Shown here one piece after another: positions 8,497 through 16,317 of a stretch of DNA of 17,080 nucleotides; position 1 is the stretch's first letter; every line of letters starts with the position of its first letter. This DNA is from DATFLS01 sp964413425. GTDB taxonomy: Bacteria; Fidelibacterota; JAANXI01. A program made the translations under genes and the position numbers. The notes below the pieces were generated by a model that saw nothing but the letters and a program-made list of their open reading frames with translations, ran no database searches and had not been told where the DNA came from. The stretch covers positions 1-17,080 of the forward strand of contig CAYPST010000092.1 in assembly GCA_964413425.1 (NCBI GenBank), read 5' to 3'.

Positions 8497-9591
8497 TCAA
8501 TCCTTATTCACAGTTGATATTTGAAGTCTGTCGACAATTTTCTCGCCCATTTCAGCGGTTCCGACAAGCATTTTTCCATTGGCATGGAGGTCTTTTGTGC
8601 GCACTCCCGCACGAAGCACGTCCTCGATAGCCTGTTCAATAGATCTGGCAGCCTGCTCCAGGTTGAAGGAGTATCGGAACATTAATGCCACCGAGGCAAT
8701 GGCAGCCAGCGGATTCGCCATATCCTGCCCCGCGATATCCGGCGCGGAGCCGTGCACCGGTTCATACATAGCGGTTCCATCTCCCAAACTGGCAGAAGGT
8801 AACAATCCCAGTGATCCTGTCAGCATGGCGGCCTCATCACTCAGGATGTCGCCGAACATGTTGGAAGTCAATATCACATCGAACTGCCTGGGATACCGAA
8901 CCAGTTGCATGGCACAATTATCCACCAGCATATGCTCCACCTCCAGGTCAGAGCGCTCTGCCGCCAGAGCAGAAACGGTTTTTCGCCAGAGACGTGACGT
9001 CGCCAGAATATTTGCCTTATCCACGGAGGTGACCTTTTTCCGTCGGCGGGCAGCTGCGTCGAATGCCACTCTGGTAATGCGCTCGATTTCGGAGGTTCGG
9101 TATTCCATGGTATCGACCGCACGCTCTTCCCCGTCCACCTGCTCGGTGAATCGGGGCTGCCCGAAATAAATACCCCCGGTTAATTCTCTGACCACCAGAA
9201 TATTGATGTTCTCCACAATGTTGGATTTTAAGGTGGATTCGTTTAACAGTGGAGCATACGCCCTTATCGGACGAAAATTGGTGAATAATCCCAATTCTTT
9301 TCTGAGCCGCAATAACGCCGCTTCCGGGCGCTTCTCCCCGGGCACCTCATCCCATTGCGGCCCGCCGACTGCACCGAGAAAAACCGCATCCGCTTTCTTG
9401 CAGGCGTCCAGCACCTCGTCCAGTATCGGGACACCGTACTCATCAATACTTGCGCCTCCAACCAGGTATTCCTCCCGCTGCATTGTCAAATCAAACTGCC
9501 GGCCGGTGGCTTCTAATACCGACATAGCCGCCTGGGTCACTTCTGCTCCGATTCCATCTCCTGGCAAGACAATGATTTTCCTGGCAGTCAT
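8497..9591 (-). CDS. leuB: 3-isopropylmalate dehydrogenase
   Basis: LeuB oxidatively decarboxylates 3-isopropylmalate to 2-oxoisocaproate with NAD. In organisms with CimA it also oxidises 3-methylmalate to 2-oxobutanoate. At 364 residues it is typical. LPGDGIGAEV is at 9-18, ELTGGIYFG at 136-144 (catalytic tyrosine Y142), VDKANIL at 189-195 (K192), and the family signature NMFGDILSDEAAMLTGSLG at 244-262, with metal-binding D248 and D252. HGSAPDIAG at 280-288, with an aspartate at 285, fits NAD rather than NADP use. The ATG at 9591 has only a distant GAGGAG (about 17 bases upstream) and a nearer GGA, so initiation may be moderate. It lies 45 bases after leuA. LeuCD, which supplies its substrate, is not in the window. 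Confidence 0.96.
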   Translation of the reverse strand: MTARKIIVLPGDGIGAEVTQAAMSVLEATGRQFDLTMQREEYLVGGASIDEYGVPILDEVLDACKKADAVFLGAVGGPQWDEVPGEKRPEAALLRLRKELGLFTNFRPIRAYAPLLNESTLKSNIVENINILVVRELTGGIYFGQPRFTEQVDGEERAVDTMEYRTSEIERITRVAFDAAARRRKKVTSVDKANILATSRLWRKTVSALAAERSDLEVEHMLVDNCAMQLVRYPRQFDVILTSNMFGDILSDEAAMLTGSLGLLPSASLGDGTAMYEPVHGSAPDIAGQDMANPLAAIASVALMFRYSFNLEQAARSIEQAIEDVLRAGVRTKDLHANGKMLVGTAEMGEKIVDRLQISTVNKD

Positions 9592-9636
9592 ATACGTTCC
9601 GTCTGCTCTCCTCTGAAACTATCTGCTTCCTTCACT

Positions 9637-10863
9637 TTATTGATAGGAATTGACCTCTTCCTCGGAAACCTCCGACGATGGTTCCCGGCTGCCATTTTTC
9701 CCGTTCCCTTCCGCTTCCCCGGTTGCTACCAGGGCCAGCAGATCGTTGTTATCGACAACTTTTTTTTCGTCAGCCACCCGGATAAATTCCTCGTATATCT
9801 CGTTCAGCTCCTCTGTGGAAGGTTTGATGCCCAGTTCTTCCAGGCGTACTTTTAACGCATAACGGCCCGAATGCTTTCCCAGCACGATTCTGTTTTTCTC
9901 AATGCCGATGGATTTCGGTGTCATAATTTCGTAGGTCATGGGATTCTTCAGCACCCCATGCTGGTGAATCCCGGCCTCATGGGCAAACGCATTCGCACCG
10001 ACAATGGCCTTGTTCGGCTGGACACCGTTGCCGGTAATCCGCGCCAGCAGCTGACTGGCCGGATAGATCTCCTCGGTTACCACCCGGGTCTCGATATCAA
10101 ACTCGGTTTGCCGGGTATTGATTGCCATGACTATTTCTTCCAGAGATGCGTTCCCGGCCCGCTCACCGATGCCGTTGACGGTACATTCAATCTGCTGCGC
10201 GCCATTCTGTACCGCCATCAGGGAGTTTGCTACTGCCACCCCCAGGTCGTTATGGCAGTGGACACTCAGGACGGCTTCATCCATATTGGGAACGTTGGTC
10301 CGGAGTCCCCGAATTAACTCTGCAAATTCCCAGGGGACCGCATAGCCCACCGTATCCGGAATATTAATTACTGTGGCCCCGGCCTCGATGACAGCCTGCA
10401 CCACTTCATATAAAAATTCCCGTTCCGTTCGTGTCGCATCTTCCGGGGAAAACTCAACCTGTTCGCACAGATTACTGGCATAGCGTACAGATTCCACCGC
10501 CGCTTCCTTCACTTGCGTGCGGGTTTTATTCAATTTATACTTCAGGTGAATATCCGAGGTAGCAATAAAGGTATGAATGCGCGGCGCTTCCGCATATTGC
10601 AAAGCCTCCCAGGCACGATCAATATCCTGCCGCTTGGTACGGCACAAACCGGCCACGCTGCTGTGCTTCACCTGCCTGGACACCTCGCGGACCGCCAGAT
10701 AGTCTCCCTCGGACGAAATAGGAAAACCGGCTTCAATCACGTCAACACGCATCCGCTCCAGCTGCTTCGCAATCTCCAGCTTTTCCTCCAGATTCATACT
10801 GTAGCCCGGCGATTGCTCACCATCTCTTAACGTGGTGTCGAAAATCAGTACTCGGTTTTCCAT
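9637..10863 (-). CDS. leuA: 2-isopropylmalate synthase, short form without the leucine-sensing domain
   Basis: LeuA condenses 2-oxoisovalerate with acetyl-CoA, the committed leucine step. The catalytic barrel is complete: DTTLRDGEQSPG at 9-20 with metal-binding D9, NIPDTVGYAVP at 167-177, and HCHNDLGVAVANSL at 202-215 with H202 and H204, then ECTVNGIGERAGNA. The helical linker (LGKHSGRYALKVRLEELG, about 328-345) is present. After about residue 382 it ends in a low-complexity Gly/Ser/Glu tail and stops at 408, whereas enzymes with the C-terminal LeuA allosteric domain are about 500 or more. Short forms are known in several phyla, so this is probably natural; leucine feedback through that domain would be absent. 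GGGAG about eight bases before the ATG supports the start. The extra Cys- and lysine-specific motifs of homocitrate synthase were not evident; isopropylmalate synthase is favoured by the leuB neighbour. Confidence 0.93.
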   Translation of the reverse strand: MENRVLIFDTTLRDGEQSPGYSMNLEEKLEIAKQLERMRVDVIEAGFPISSEGDYLAVREVSRQVKHSSVAGLCRTKRQDIDRAWEALQYAEAPRIHTFIATSDIHLKYKLNKTRTQVKEAAVESVRYASNLCEQVEFSPEDATRTEREFLYEVVQAVIEAGATVINIPDTVGYAVPWEFAELIRGLRTNVPNMDEAVLSVHCHNDLGVAVANSLMAVQNGAQQIECTVNGIGERAGNASLEEIVMAINTRQTEFDIETRVVTEEIYPASQLLARITGNGVQPNKAIVGANAFAHEAGIHQHGVLKNPMTYEIMTPKSIGIEKNRIVLGKHSGRYALKVRLEELGIKPSTEELNEIYEEFIRVADEKKVVDNNDLLALVATGEAEGNGKNGSREPSSEVSEEEVNSYQ

Positions 10864-10889
10864 GATTTTATCTCCCTGTCTTTATATCA

Positions 10890-10901
10890 ATTGTGTACAA
10901 T
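10890..10901. promoter_or_regulatory. Short dyad between cimA and leuA
   Basis: ATTGTGTACAAT is a 12-base dyad with perfect 5-base arms (ATTGT and ACAAT) around GT, about 30 bases upstream of leuA. On the minus strand it is followed closely by TATAAA (10882-10887), which could be a -10 element, but no convincing -35 was seen. It might be an operator for an internal leuA promoter in this 96-base gap. A dyad this short can arise by chance. Confidence 0.2.
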
Positions 10902-10959
10902 GATCTGTATTACCCTGTATCGGTTTTCATCCTGTCCGTAAAAGACATTCTCTCCCTGA

Positions 10960-12591
10960 TTATGATACTTGTTCAAGCGGCTGCTTCGATTTTTCATGGT
11001 TGTATCCTTTCGCTTTCTCTGTCCCCACATTTTTCGCCAGAAAGTAGGAGAAGCTGTCGATCAGTGCCTGCCAGCTGGCTTCGATAATATTTTCGGACAC
11101 CCCAACCGTCCCCCACGTTTCGCCATTGCTGCTGGATTCGATCAACACCCGCACCTTGGCACCGGTCGCCGCTCCGGCGTTCAATACGCGCACCTTGTAA
11201 TCAGTCAGGTGCATCTCGCTGATTTCCGGGTAAAAGCTATGAATGGCTTTTCTCAGCGCTTTATCCAGTGCGTGCACCGGACCATTCCCTTCTGCAGCGG
11301 CATGCTCCTTCACACCATTCACCTTTAAGCGGATGGAAGCTTCCGAGCGGGGCTCCTCGGATTCGTTTTTCTCAATCATGACCCGGAAGCCCTCTAACCC
11401 GAAGTAGTCTTCCCACTCCTCAGTCAGGCGTTTCACCAGCAATTCAAAGGACGCCTCCGCCGCCTCAAATTGATAGCCATTGTTCTCCATGTCTTTTAAG
11501 TGCTGTACGATCTCCGGTACGTTATCCCTGCTCGTATCCAGATCCAGACCGAGCTCTTCCGCCTTGTACATCACATTACTTTTTCCGGAGAGATCCGAGA
11601 CCAGCACCCGGCGCTGATTTCCGACCAGCTCGGGATCAATATGTTCGTAGGTGCTCGCTTCTTTCATCACCGCATTGACGTGAATACCTCCCTTATGTGC
11701 AAACGAGCTCTTGCCCACAAACGGCAAAGTATTCGGATGAATCAGATTTGCCATTTCGCTGACAAAATGGGAGAGGCTGGTCAACCGCAGCAGCTGCTCT
11801 TCGGAAACACATTGATAATCAGATTTCAGCTGCAAGTTCGGAATAATCGAACACAAATTGGCATTGCCCGTCCGTTCACCGTACCCGTTAATTGTGCCCT
11901 GTACGTGTATACATCCGGCTTCAACGGCTGCCAGTGTGTTTGCCACAGCCAGTTCCGAATCGTTATGGGCGTGAATTCCTAATTTGGCACCCACGTGCTC
12001 TTGGACTTCCTCTGCAATCCGGGAGATTTCAGAGGGCAAAGAGCCGCCATTGGTGTCACACAACACCAGAGTGTCAGTTCCGGCTTGTTCCGCTTCCTTC
12101 AGGGTTTGCAGCGCATATTCGGGGTTATCTTTGTAGCCATCGAAAAAGTGTTCGGCGTCATAGATAACCTCTTTGTTATGATCCTTCAGGAACTTCACCG
12201 AATTCCGGATGATCTCGAGATTCTCTTCCGGGGTGATGCGCAGCGCGCGTTCCACATGCAGAATCCAGGATTTTCCAAAGATGCAGGTGACCGGTGTTTC
12301 CGCATCGATCAGCAGATTGAGGTTCTTATCTTCTTCCGCCGGATGCCCGACTCGCTGTGTGCTCCCAAAAGCGACAATCCTGGCATGTTGAAATTCTTTC
12401 CCCTTCACCTTCTCGAAAAATTCCATATCCTTGGGATTCGAGCCCGGCCAGCCTCCTTCGATATAATCAATCCCGAATTCATCCAACCGCTCAGCGATGT
12501 GCACCTTATCGTCTGCTGAAAAAGCGACTTTCTCCCCCTGCGTGCCGTCTCGGAGAGTGGTATCGAAAATTTCGATCGTTTGTAGACCCAT
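10960..12591 (-). CDS. cimA: (R)-citramalate synthase
   Basis: CimA condenses pyruvate with acetyl-CoA to citramalate, opening the threonine-independent route to 2-oxobutanoate and isoleucine. The protein is 543 residues from the preferred start. DTTLRDGTQGE at 10-20 is the metal and catalytic motif, IHAHNDSELAVANTL at 206-220 holds the two metal histidines, and YDAEHFFDGYKDNPEYAL at about 144-161 is characteristic of the CimA branch and unlike LeuA or homocitrate synthase. The C-terminal LeuA-type regulatory domain (about 410-525) is complete, with GNGPVHALDKALRKA and TVGVSENIIEASWQAL. A start ten codons upstream (12621) would overlap ilvC by 16 bases. ATG 12591 is preferred because AAGGAAG lies eight bases before it, directly after the ilvC stop, while the earlier ATG has no ribosome site. 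Feedback inhibition by isoleucine, known for characterised CimA enzymes, is structurally possible. Confidence 0.95.
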   Translation of the reverse strand: MGLQTIEIFDTTLRDGTQGEKVAFSADDKVHIAERLDEFGIDYIEGGWPGSNPKDMEFFEKVKGKEFQHARIVAFGSTQRVGHPAEEDKNLNLLIDAETPVTCIFGKSWILHVERALRITPEENLEIIRNSVKFLKDHNKEVIYDAEHFFDGYKDNPEYALQTLKEAEQAGTDTLVLCDTNGGSLPSEISRIAEEVQEHVGAKLGIHAHNDSELAVANTLAAVEAGCIHVQGTINGYGERTGNANLCSIIPNLQLKSDYQCVSEEQLLRLTSLSHFVSEMANLIHPNTLPFVGKSSFAHKGGIHVNAVMKEASTYEHIDPELVGNQRRVLVSDLSGKSNVMYKAEELGLDLDTSRDNVPEIVQHLKDMENNGYQFEAAEASFELLVKRLTEEWEDYFGLEGFRVMIEKNESEEPRSEASIRLKVNGVKEHAAAEGNGPVHALDKALRKAIHSFYPEISEMHLTDYKVRVLNAGAATGAKVRVLIESSSNGETWGTVGVSENIIEASWQALIDSFSYFLAKNVGTEKAKGYNHEKSKQPLEQVS

Positions 12592-12605
12592 AGCTGTATC
12601 TTCCT

Positions 12606-13595
12606 TTACTTGTTTATCCATTCCATCATATCACGTAATTGCTTGCCCACCTGTTCGACCTGCAGAGCCGCATGCTGGGTACGAAGGGCTTCCAGTTTGG
12701 GACGTCCCGCTTTGTTTTCCAGGATCCAGTCGCGAGCAAATTCCCCGCTTTGGATATCATCCAACAACCCTTGCATCCGCTGTTTGGTCTCCTCGTCAAT
12801 AATCCTGGGCCCCCGGCTCATTCCGCCGTATTCTGCCGTATCGCTGACCGAATAATACATCCCCAGAATGCCGCCCTCATAAAACAGGTCAACAATGAGT
12901 TTTAATTCATGCAGACACTCAAAATAGGCGATTTCCGGCTGGTAGCCGGCTGTCACCAATGTTTCAAATCCTGCTTTGACCAATTCGGATACCCCACCAC
13001 ACAGCACGGCCTGCTCACCGAACAGGTCGGTTTCGGTTTCTTCTTTGAATGTCGTTTCAATCACTCCGGCCCGGGTGCCGCCGATACCTCTCGCATACGC
13101 CAGGGCAATATCAGTCGTTTTACCTGAATGATCCTGATACACAGCCATCAAACAAGGTACACCTCCACCTTCGGTGTAGACCCGTCGAACCAGATGCCCC
13201 GGCCCCTTCGGCGCAATCATAAATACATCGACGTCTTCCGGGGGCTGTATCTGATAAAAGTGAATATTGAATCCGTGCGCGAATGCCAGGGCGTTACCAC
13301 TTTCCAAATTCGGCCGAATATCCCGTTGGTAAGCCTCCACCTGATTTTGATCCGGAATCAGTACCATAATAATGTCACCCTGCCCGGAAGCCTCTGCGGT
13401 GGTCGCCACTTTCAATCCCGCCTCTTCGGCCTCTGACCAGGAACTGCTGCCTTCCCGCAAACCCACCACCACATCCACACCGCTCTCCTTGAGATTCAAC
13501 GCGTGCGCATGGCCCTGACTTCCGTATCCAAGTACAGCCACGGTCTTGTCTGCCAAGACACCTAAATCCGCATCTGCCTCATAATACACTTCCAT
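12606..13595 (-). CDS. ilvC: Ketol-acid reductoisomerase, class I
   Basis: IlvC isomerises and reduces acetolactate and acetohydroxybutyrate to the dihydroxy acids used by IlvD. The protein is 329 residues, typical of the short class I form. The nucleotide-binding motif GYGSQGHAHALNL is at 23-35, and the loop GLREGSSSW at 45-53, with R47 and S50/S52, resembles NADPH-binding forms. H107 and K130 (in FAHGFN and APKGPGH) fit the catalytic region. D190, E194, E226 and E230 fit the magnesium ligands. The start has GGAG about eleven bases upstream. It lies 65 bases after ilvN and 14 bases before the preferred cimA start. Confidence 0.97.
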   Translation of the reverse strand: MEVYYEADADLGVLADKTVAVLGYGSQGHAHALNLKESGVDVVVGLREGSSSWSEAEEAGLKVATTAEASGQGDIIMVLIPDQNQVEAYQRDIRPNLESGNALAFAHGFNIHFYQIQPPEDVDVFMIAPKGPGHLVRRVYTEGGGVPCLMAVYQDHSGKTTDIALAYARGIGGTRAGVIETTFKEETETDLFGEQAVLCGGVSELVKAGFETLVTAGYQPEIAYFECLHELKLIVDLFYEGGILGMYYSVSDTAEYGGMSRGPRIIDEETKQRMQGLLDDIQSGEFARDWILENKAGRPKLEALRTQHAALQVEQVGKQLRDMMEWINK

Positions 13596-13660
13596 AGCTT
13601 ACTATCTCCGGTTCGTTACGTTTGTTGTTTGTGACTGCTTGCGACTCACGTCGCTACTTC

Positions 13661-14191
13661 TCAAGCTTCTCCCTGCCATTCGCGTTTCAACGCCACACTG
13701 CCGGTTCTGGCGATTTCAATAATGCCGAACTGTCGAAGCATGCCCATCGCCGCCGTAATTTTGTCTTCACTGCCGGTGACCTCCACCGTGACCGACTCTT
13801 TGCTGATATCGATGATCTTGGCCCGGAATACGTTGACCAGCTGCATAATCTCTGCACGGGTTGACTTGGTGGCATTCACCTTGATTAACGCCAGTTCGCG
13901 TTCCACGAATGCTTCATAGGTGAGATCGTGCACCTTCAGTACATCCACCATTTTATGCAGCTGCTTGGCGATCTGCTCGATGATTTGTTCATCCCCGTGG
14001 GTGGTGATAGTCACCCGTGCCAGCCCGGGTTCCTGTCCGGCGCCGAAACTGATGCTATCAATATCGAATCCGCGGCCGCTGAACAGCCCGACAATGCGGG
14101 ATAGCGCGTTAAAACTATGATTGACGAGTACCGAGATTGTATGCTTTCTGGTATTTCGTTTCACGCCCATTCTGTGTACCTGGGTTTCCAT
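13661..14191 (-). CDS. ilvN: Acetolactate synthase small regulatory subunit
   Basis: IlvN binds and activates the IlvB catalytic subunit and usually carries the valine feedback site. The protein is 176 residues. An ACT domain lies at about 18-92, beginning HTISVLVNHSFNALSRIVGLFSGRGFDIDS, here summarised by the motif NHSFNALSRIVGLFSGRG; a second ACT-like C-terminal domain at about 97-170 includes ELALIKVNA and FGIIEIARTGSVAL. The ATG at 14191 lies 7 bases after the ilvB stop, with AAGAAGG close by and GGAG somewhat further upstream. Methionine 8 is an alternative start but has no better ribosome site. Confidence 0.95.
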   Translation of the reverse strand: METQVHRMGVKRNTRKHTISVLVNHSFNALSRIVGLFSGRGFDIDSISFGAGQEPGLARVTITTHGDEQIIEQIAKQLHKMVDVLKVHDLTYEAFVERELALIKVNATKSTRAEIMQLVNVFRAKIIDISKESVTVEVTGSEDKITAAMGMLRQFGIIEIARTGSVALKREWQGEA

Positions 14192-14198
14192 TACCTTC

Positions 14199-15971
14199 TT
14201 ACTCTCCTTCGATCATTTCGTTTAAAGCTGCTCCCGCCGGGACCATCGGAAAACAATTTTCTTCTTCCGGGATGATGATATCCATAACCACCGGTCGGTT
14301 GTCAATCTCCATCGCCTTCTCCAGCATCGGTTCCAATTCATGCGGCGTGGTGGCCCGAAAGCCTGTTGCGCCGTAACTTTCAGCCAGCTTCACAAAGTCC
14401 GGATTCGCCTGTTTCAGCTGCGAGTGGGAATACCGTTTCTCGAAGAACAGCTGCTGCCATTGCCGAACCATTCCCAGATACCCGTTATTCATTATTGCGA
14501 TCTTCACCGGTACCTTGTATTGAACCGCCGTAGCCAGTTCAAAGGCCGTCATCTGAAATCCGCCATCCCCTACCACCGCAAACACAGTCCGCTCCGGGTT
14601 CCCGATAGCAGCACCAAGGGCAGCGGGAAATCCGTACCCCATGGTTCCGAGCCCGCCGGAAGAGAGCATGGAACGCGGATAATTAAAGTCATAGTGCTGC
14701 GCCAGCCACATCTGATGCTGGCCGACATCTGCGACCATAATGGCTTTTCCTTCGGTGATGTCAGAGATCTTCTCGATCAGATACTGGGGGGTAATATAGT
14801 CATCCGAATACGGGACTTTCAGGGGATGCTCTTCCTTCCAGCGATTGATCATGTCCCACCACTCGTCAATTTCCGGCTGGCGTACGCGTTTCGTTAACTC
14901 CGGCAACACCTGCTTTACATTCCCGACGATGGGCACATCCACCTCCACATTTTTGGAAATGGAAGACGGATCGATGTCAATATGTATCTTTTTCGACTTG
15001 GGAGAAAACCCTTCCAGCTTCCCGGTCACCCGATCGTCGAAACGGGCTCCTACTGCCAGCAGCACATCGCATTCGGTAATCGCCATATTTGCATACCAGG
15101 TGCCGTGCATACCCAGCATTTTCAATGCCTGAGGTTTACTTTCCGGAAATCCGCCCAACCCCATCAAAGTCGTTGTAATCGGAATATTCGTTTTTTCCAC
15201 CAGCTCTGTCAACTCCTCGGCAGCGTCACCCAGCTGAATGCCACCCCCGGCATAAATTAACGGGCGTTTCGCATTGCTCAGGAATTCCGCAGCCCGGGCA
15301 ACCTGGCTGCTATGCCCCCGGGTTACGGGTTTATACCCTGGCAACCGCACTTCACGATTTCCGGTATAGGTACCGGTCGTTTTAACCATGTCCTTAGGCA
15401 AGTCCACCAGCACCGGTCCGGGCTTGCCGGTAGCTGCAATATGAAACGCCTCCCGAATCACCCGCTCCAGCTGGTTCACATCTTTGACCAGATAGCTGTG
15501 CTTGGTTATGGGACGGGTAATCCCGATGATATCCGCCTCCTGAAATGCGTCGTTTCCAATCATCCCGGAAGGCACCTGGCCGGTGAATACCACCAGAGGA
15601 ATGGAATCCATATTCGCGGTTGCAATCCCCGTCACCGTATTGGTCGCACCCGGCCCGGAAGTCACCAGGACCACCCCGGGCTTGCCCGTCGCACGGGCAT
15701 ATCCGTCTGCCGCATGGGTGCCTCCCTGTTCATGCCGGATAAGAATATGGTTCAATCTGGAGTTCCCGAATAACATATCATAAATGTTCAGAACTGCTCC
15801 CCCGGGATACCCAAAGACCGCATCCACCTCCAGATCGATGAGCGTTTCCACAAAAATCTCTGCGCCGGTCATCTCCTTGCCCCGCATCTCTTCGCGCCGT
15901 TCCTCCAGCGTGGGAAATTCCGGAGCGTCCCCATTGACTTTACCGTTTATTGTTGCGATGTCCTGATTCAT
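14199..15971 (-). CDS. ilvB: Acetolactate synthase large catalytic subunit
   Basis: IlvB joins two pyruvates to acetolactate (valine, leucine) or pyruvate and 2-oxobutanoate to acetohydroxybutyrate (isoleucine), using thiamine diphosphate, Mg and FAD. The protein is 590 residues. The catalytic glutamate E81 lies in RHEQGGTHAADGYAR at 79-93, the FAD domain is central, and the thiamine-diphosphate motif runs from GDGGFQM (468-474) to NNGYLGMVRQWQ (495-506). About 33 residues precede the conserved MTGAEIFVETL core. That extension is accepted because ATG 15971 has AGGAGG seven bases upstream and internal methionines have none well placed. Its ATG overlaps the TAA of a 72-codon upstream ORF in a TAATG junction, so initiation may be coupled to that ORF. 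It heads the leftward gene set. Confidence 0.97.
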   Translation of the reverse strand: MNQDIATINGKVNGDAPEFPTLEERREEMRGKEMTGAEIFVETLIDLEVDAVFGYPGGAVLNIYDMLFGNSRLNHILIRHEQGGTHAADGYARATGKPGVVLVTSGPGATNTVTGIATANMDSIPLVVFTGQVPSGMIGNDAFQEADIIGITRPITKHSYLVKDVNQLERVIREAFHIAATGKPGPVLVDLPKDMVKTTGTYTGNREVRLPGYKPVTRGHSSQVARAAEFLSNAKRPLIYAGGGIQLGDAAEELTELVEKTNIPITTTLMGLGGFPESKPQALKMLGMHGTWYANMAITECDVLLAVGARFDDRVTGKLEGFSPKSKKIHIDIDPSSISKNVEVDVPIVGNVKQVLPELTKRVRQPEIDEWWDMINRWKEEHPLKVPYSDDYITPQYLIEKISDITEGKAIMVADVGQHQMWLAQHYDFNYPRSMLSSGGLGTMGYGFPAALGAAIGNPERTVFAVVGDGGFQMTAFELATAVQYKVPVKIAIMNNGYLGMVRQWQQLFFEKRYSHSQLKQANPDFVKLAESYGATGFRATTPHELEPMLEKAMEIDNRPVVMDIIIPEEENCFPMVPAGAALNEMIEGE

Positions 15972-16189
15972 TATATTCCTCCTCTATACGCTCCTGTTGA
16001 TGAGATATTTACCCTTCTCTCCCTTCTGTGAGTATATGTAATTGCTAATCTCTCACCGGGTAGCACCTCGGCCACCGGATAGACAATATGATAAAATGAG
16101 AAATTGGGATGCGCGTCTTCTTCCACCGTGTTCGCTGAATCTATCGATTGAATATTGCTATTTTGTGTTGTTTGCAGTAGCCGATACAT
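15971..16189 (-). CDS. Possible 72-residue leader ORF, overlapping the ilvB start
   Basis: The frame runs from an ATG at 16189 to a TAA that shares its last base with the ilvB ATG (TAATG). GGAGG lies ten bases before the ATG. The product (MYRLLQTTQ...GAYRGGI) is hydrophilic with an Arg-rich segment near 55-59 (RRERR) and no recognisable domain, signal peptide or membrane helix. Isoleucine, leucine and valine make up about 15 of 72 residues without long runs, so a classical branched-chain attenuator peptide is not evident. Its final codons contain the ilvB ribosome site, so translation through it would open or occupy that site. An imperfect hairpin, CCGGTGGC with GCTACCCGG, lies inside at 16056-16078. 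It may be a real small protein, a coupling leader, or untranslated regulatory RNA; I do not recognise it. Confidence 0.35.
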   Translation of the reverse strand: MYRLLQTTQNSNIQSIDSANTVEEDAHPNFSFYHIVYPVAEVLPGERLAITYTHRRERRVNISSTGAYRGGI

Positions 16190-16218
16190 TATTTCATAAC
16201 CTCCAGATAAAAATACAT
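16189..16218 (-). CDS. Possible nine-residue leader peptide
   Basis: ATG at 16218 opens MYFYLEVMK and its TAA shares its last base with the ATG of the 72-residue ORF, another TAATG junction. AAAGG lies seven bases upstream, and its codons include the GGAGG that serves the next ORF. It holds one leucine and one valine, too little to claim amino-acid sensing. Translation is suggested only by the ribosome site and the repeated junction. Confidence 0.2.
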   Translation of the reverse strand: MYFYLEVMK

Positions 16219-16241
16219 ACCACACCTTTCCCAGAGGTCAA
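16208..16241 (-). promoter_or_regulatory. Weak candidate promoter for the ilvB-led genes
   Basis: On the minus strand TTG (16239-16241) is followed after 23 bases by TATTTTTA (16208-16215), a loose match to the Bacteroidota TTG...TAnnTTTG pattern at the long end of the allowed spacing. The TTG lies in one arm of the palindrome at 16231-16312, so a protein or structure acting at the palindrome could control it. The start would fall inside the nine-residue ORF, which would then not be translated. Both readings cannot be true at once. Confidence 0.2.
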
Positions 16242-16312
16242 TTCTACCTAGTATTCATTTTACCGGGGATCTGAGAGGGAACCCCTCTCGAGTTGCAGGA
16301 ATTGACCTCTGG
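16231..16312. repeat. Long palindrome with inner hairpin upstream of the ilvB leader
   Basis: CCAGAGGTCAATTC (16231-16244) and GAATTGACCTCTGG (16299-16312) are perfect 14-base reverse complements. Inside, GAGAGGG (16273-16279) pairs perfectly with CCCTCTC (16283-16289) around a three-base loop. On the plus strand the outer stem is followed by ACTTTTTA, so it could end rightward transcripts, but no rightward gene precedes it. On the minus strand it starts six bases after the small membrane gene's stop and has no U-run. It could be a 3' stabiliser, an operator for ilvB, or an end of an inserted piece of DNA. Confidence 0.55.
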
Positions 16313-16317
16313 ACTTT

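Noticed and set aside
9645..9658. Fourteen-base match AGGAATTGACCTCT between the 3' end of leuA and the right arm of the palindrome at 16231-16312
   Set aside because: About one such match is expected by chance in a 17-kb window, and the leuA copy is ordinary coding sequence with no second arm.
12592..12621. Longer cimA start overlapping the end of ilvC
   Set aside because: No ribosome site precedes it, whereas AAGGAAG is placed eight bases before ATG 12591.
13631..13655. Small GCGAC/GTCGC hairpin between ilvN and ilvC
   Set aside because: A five-base stem with no U-run is too short to call a terminator or attenuator.
15971..16189. Classical branched-chain attenuator peptide before ilvB
   Set aside because: No runs of Ile, Leu or Val codons and no U-tailed terminator hairpin were found.
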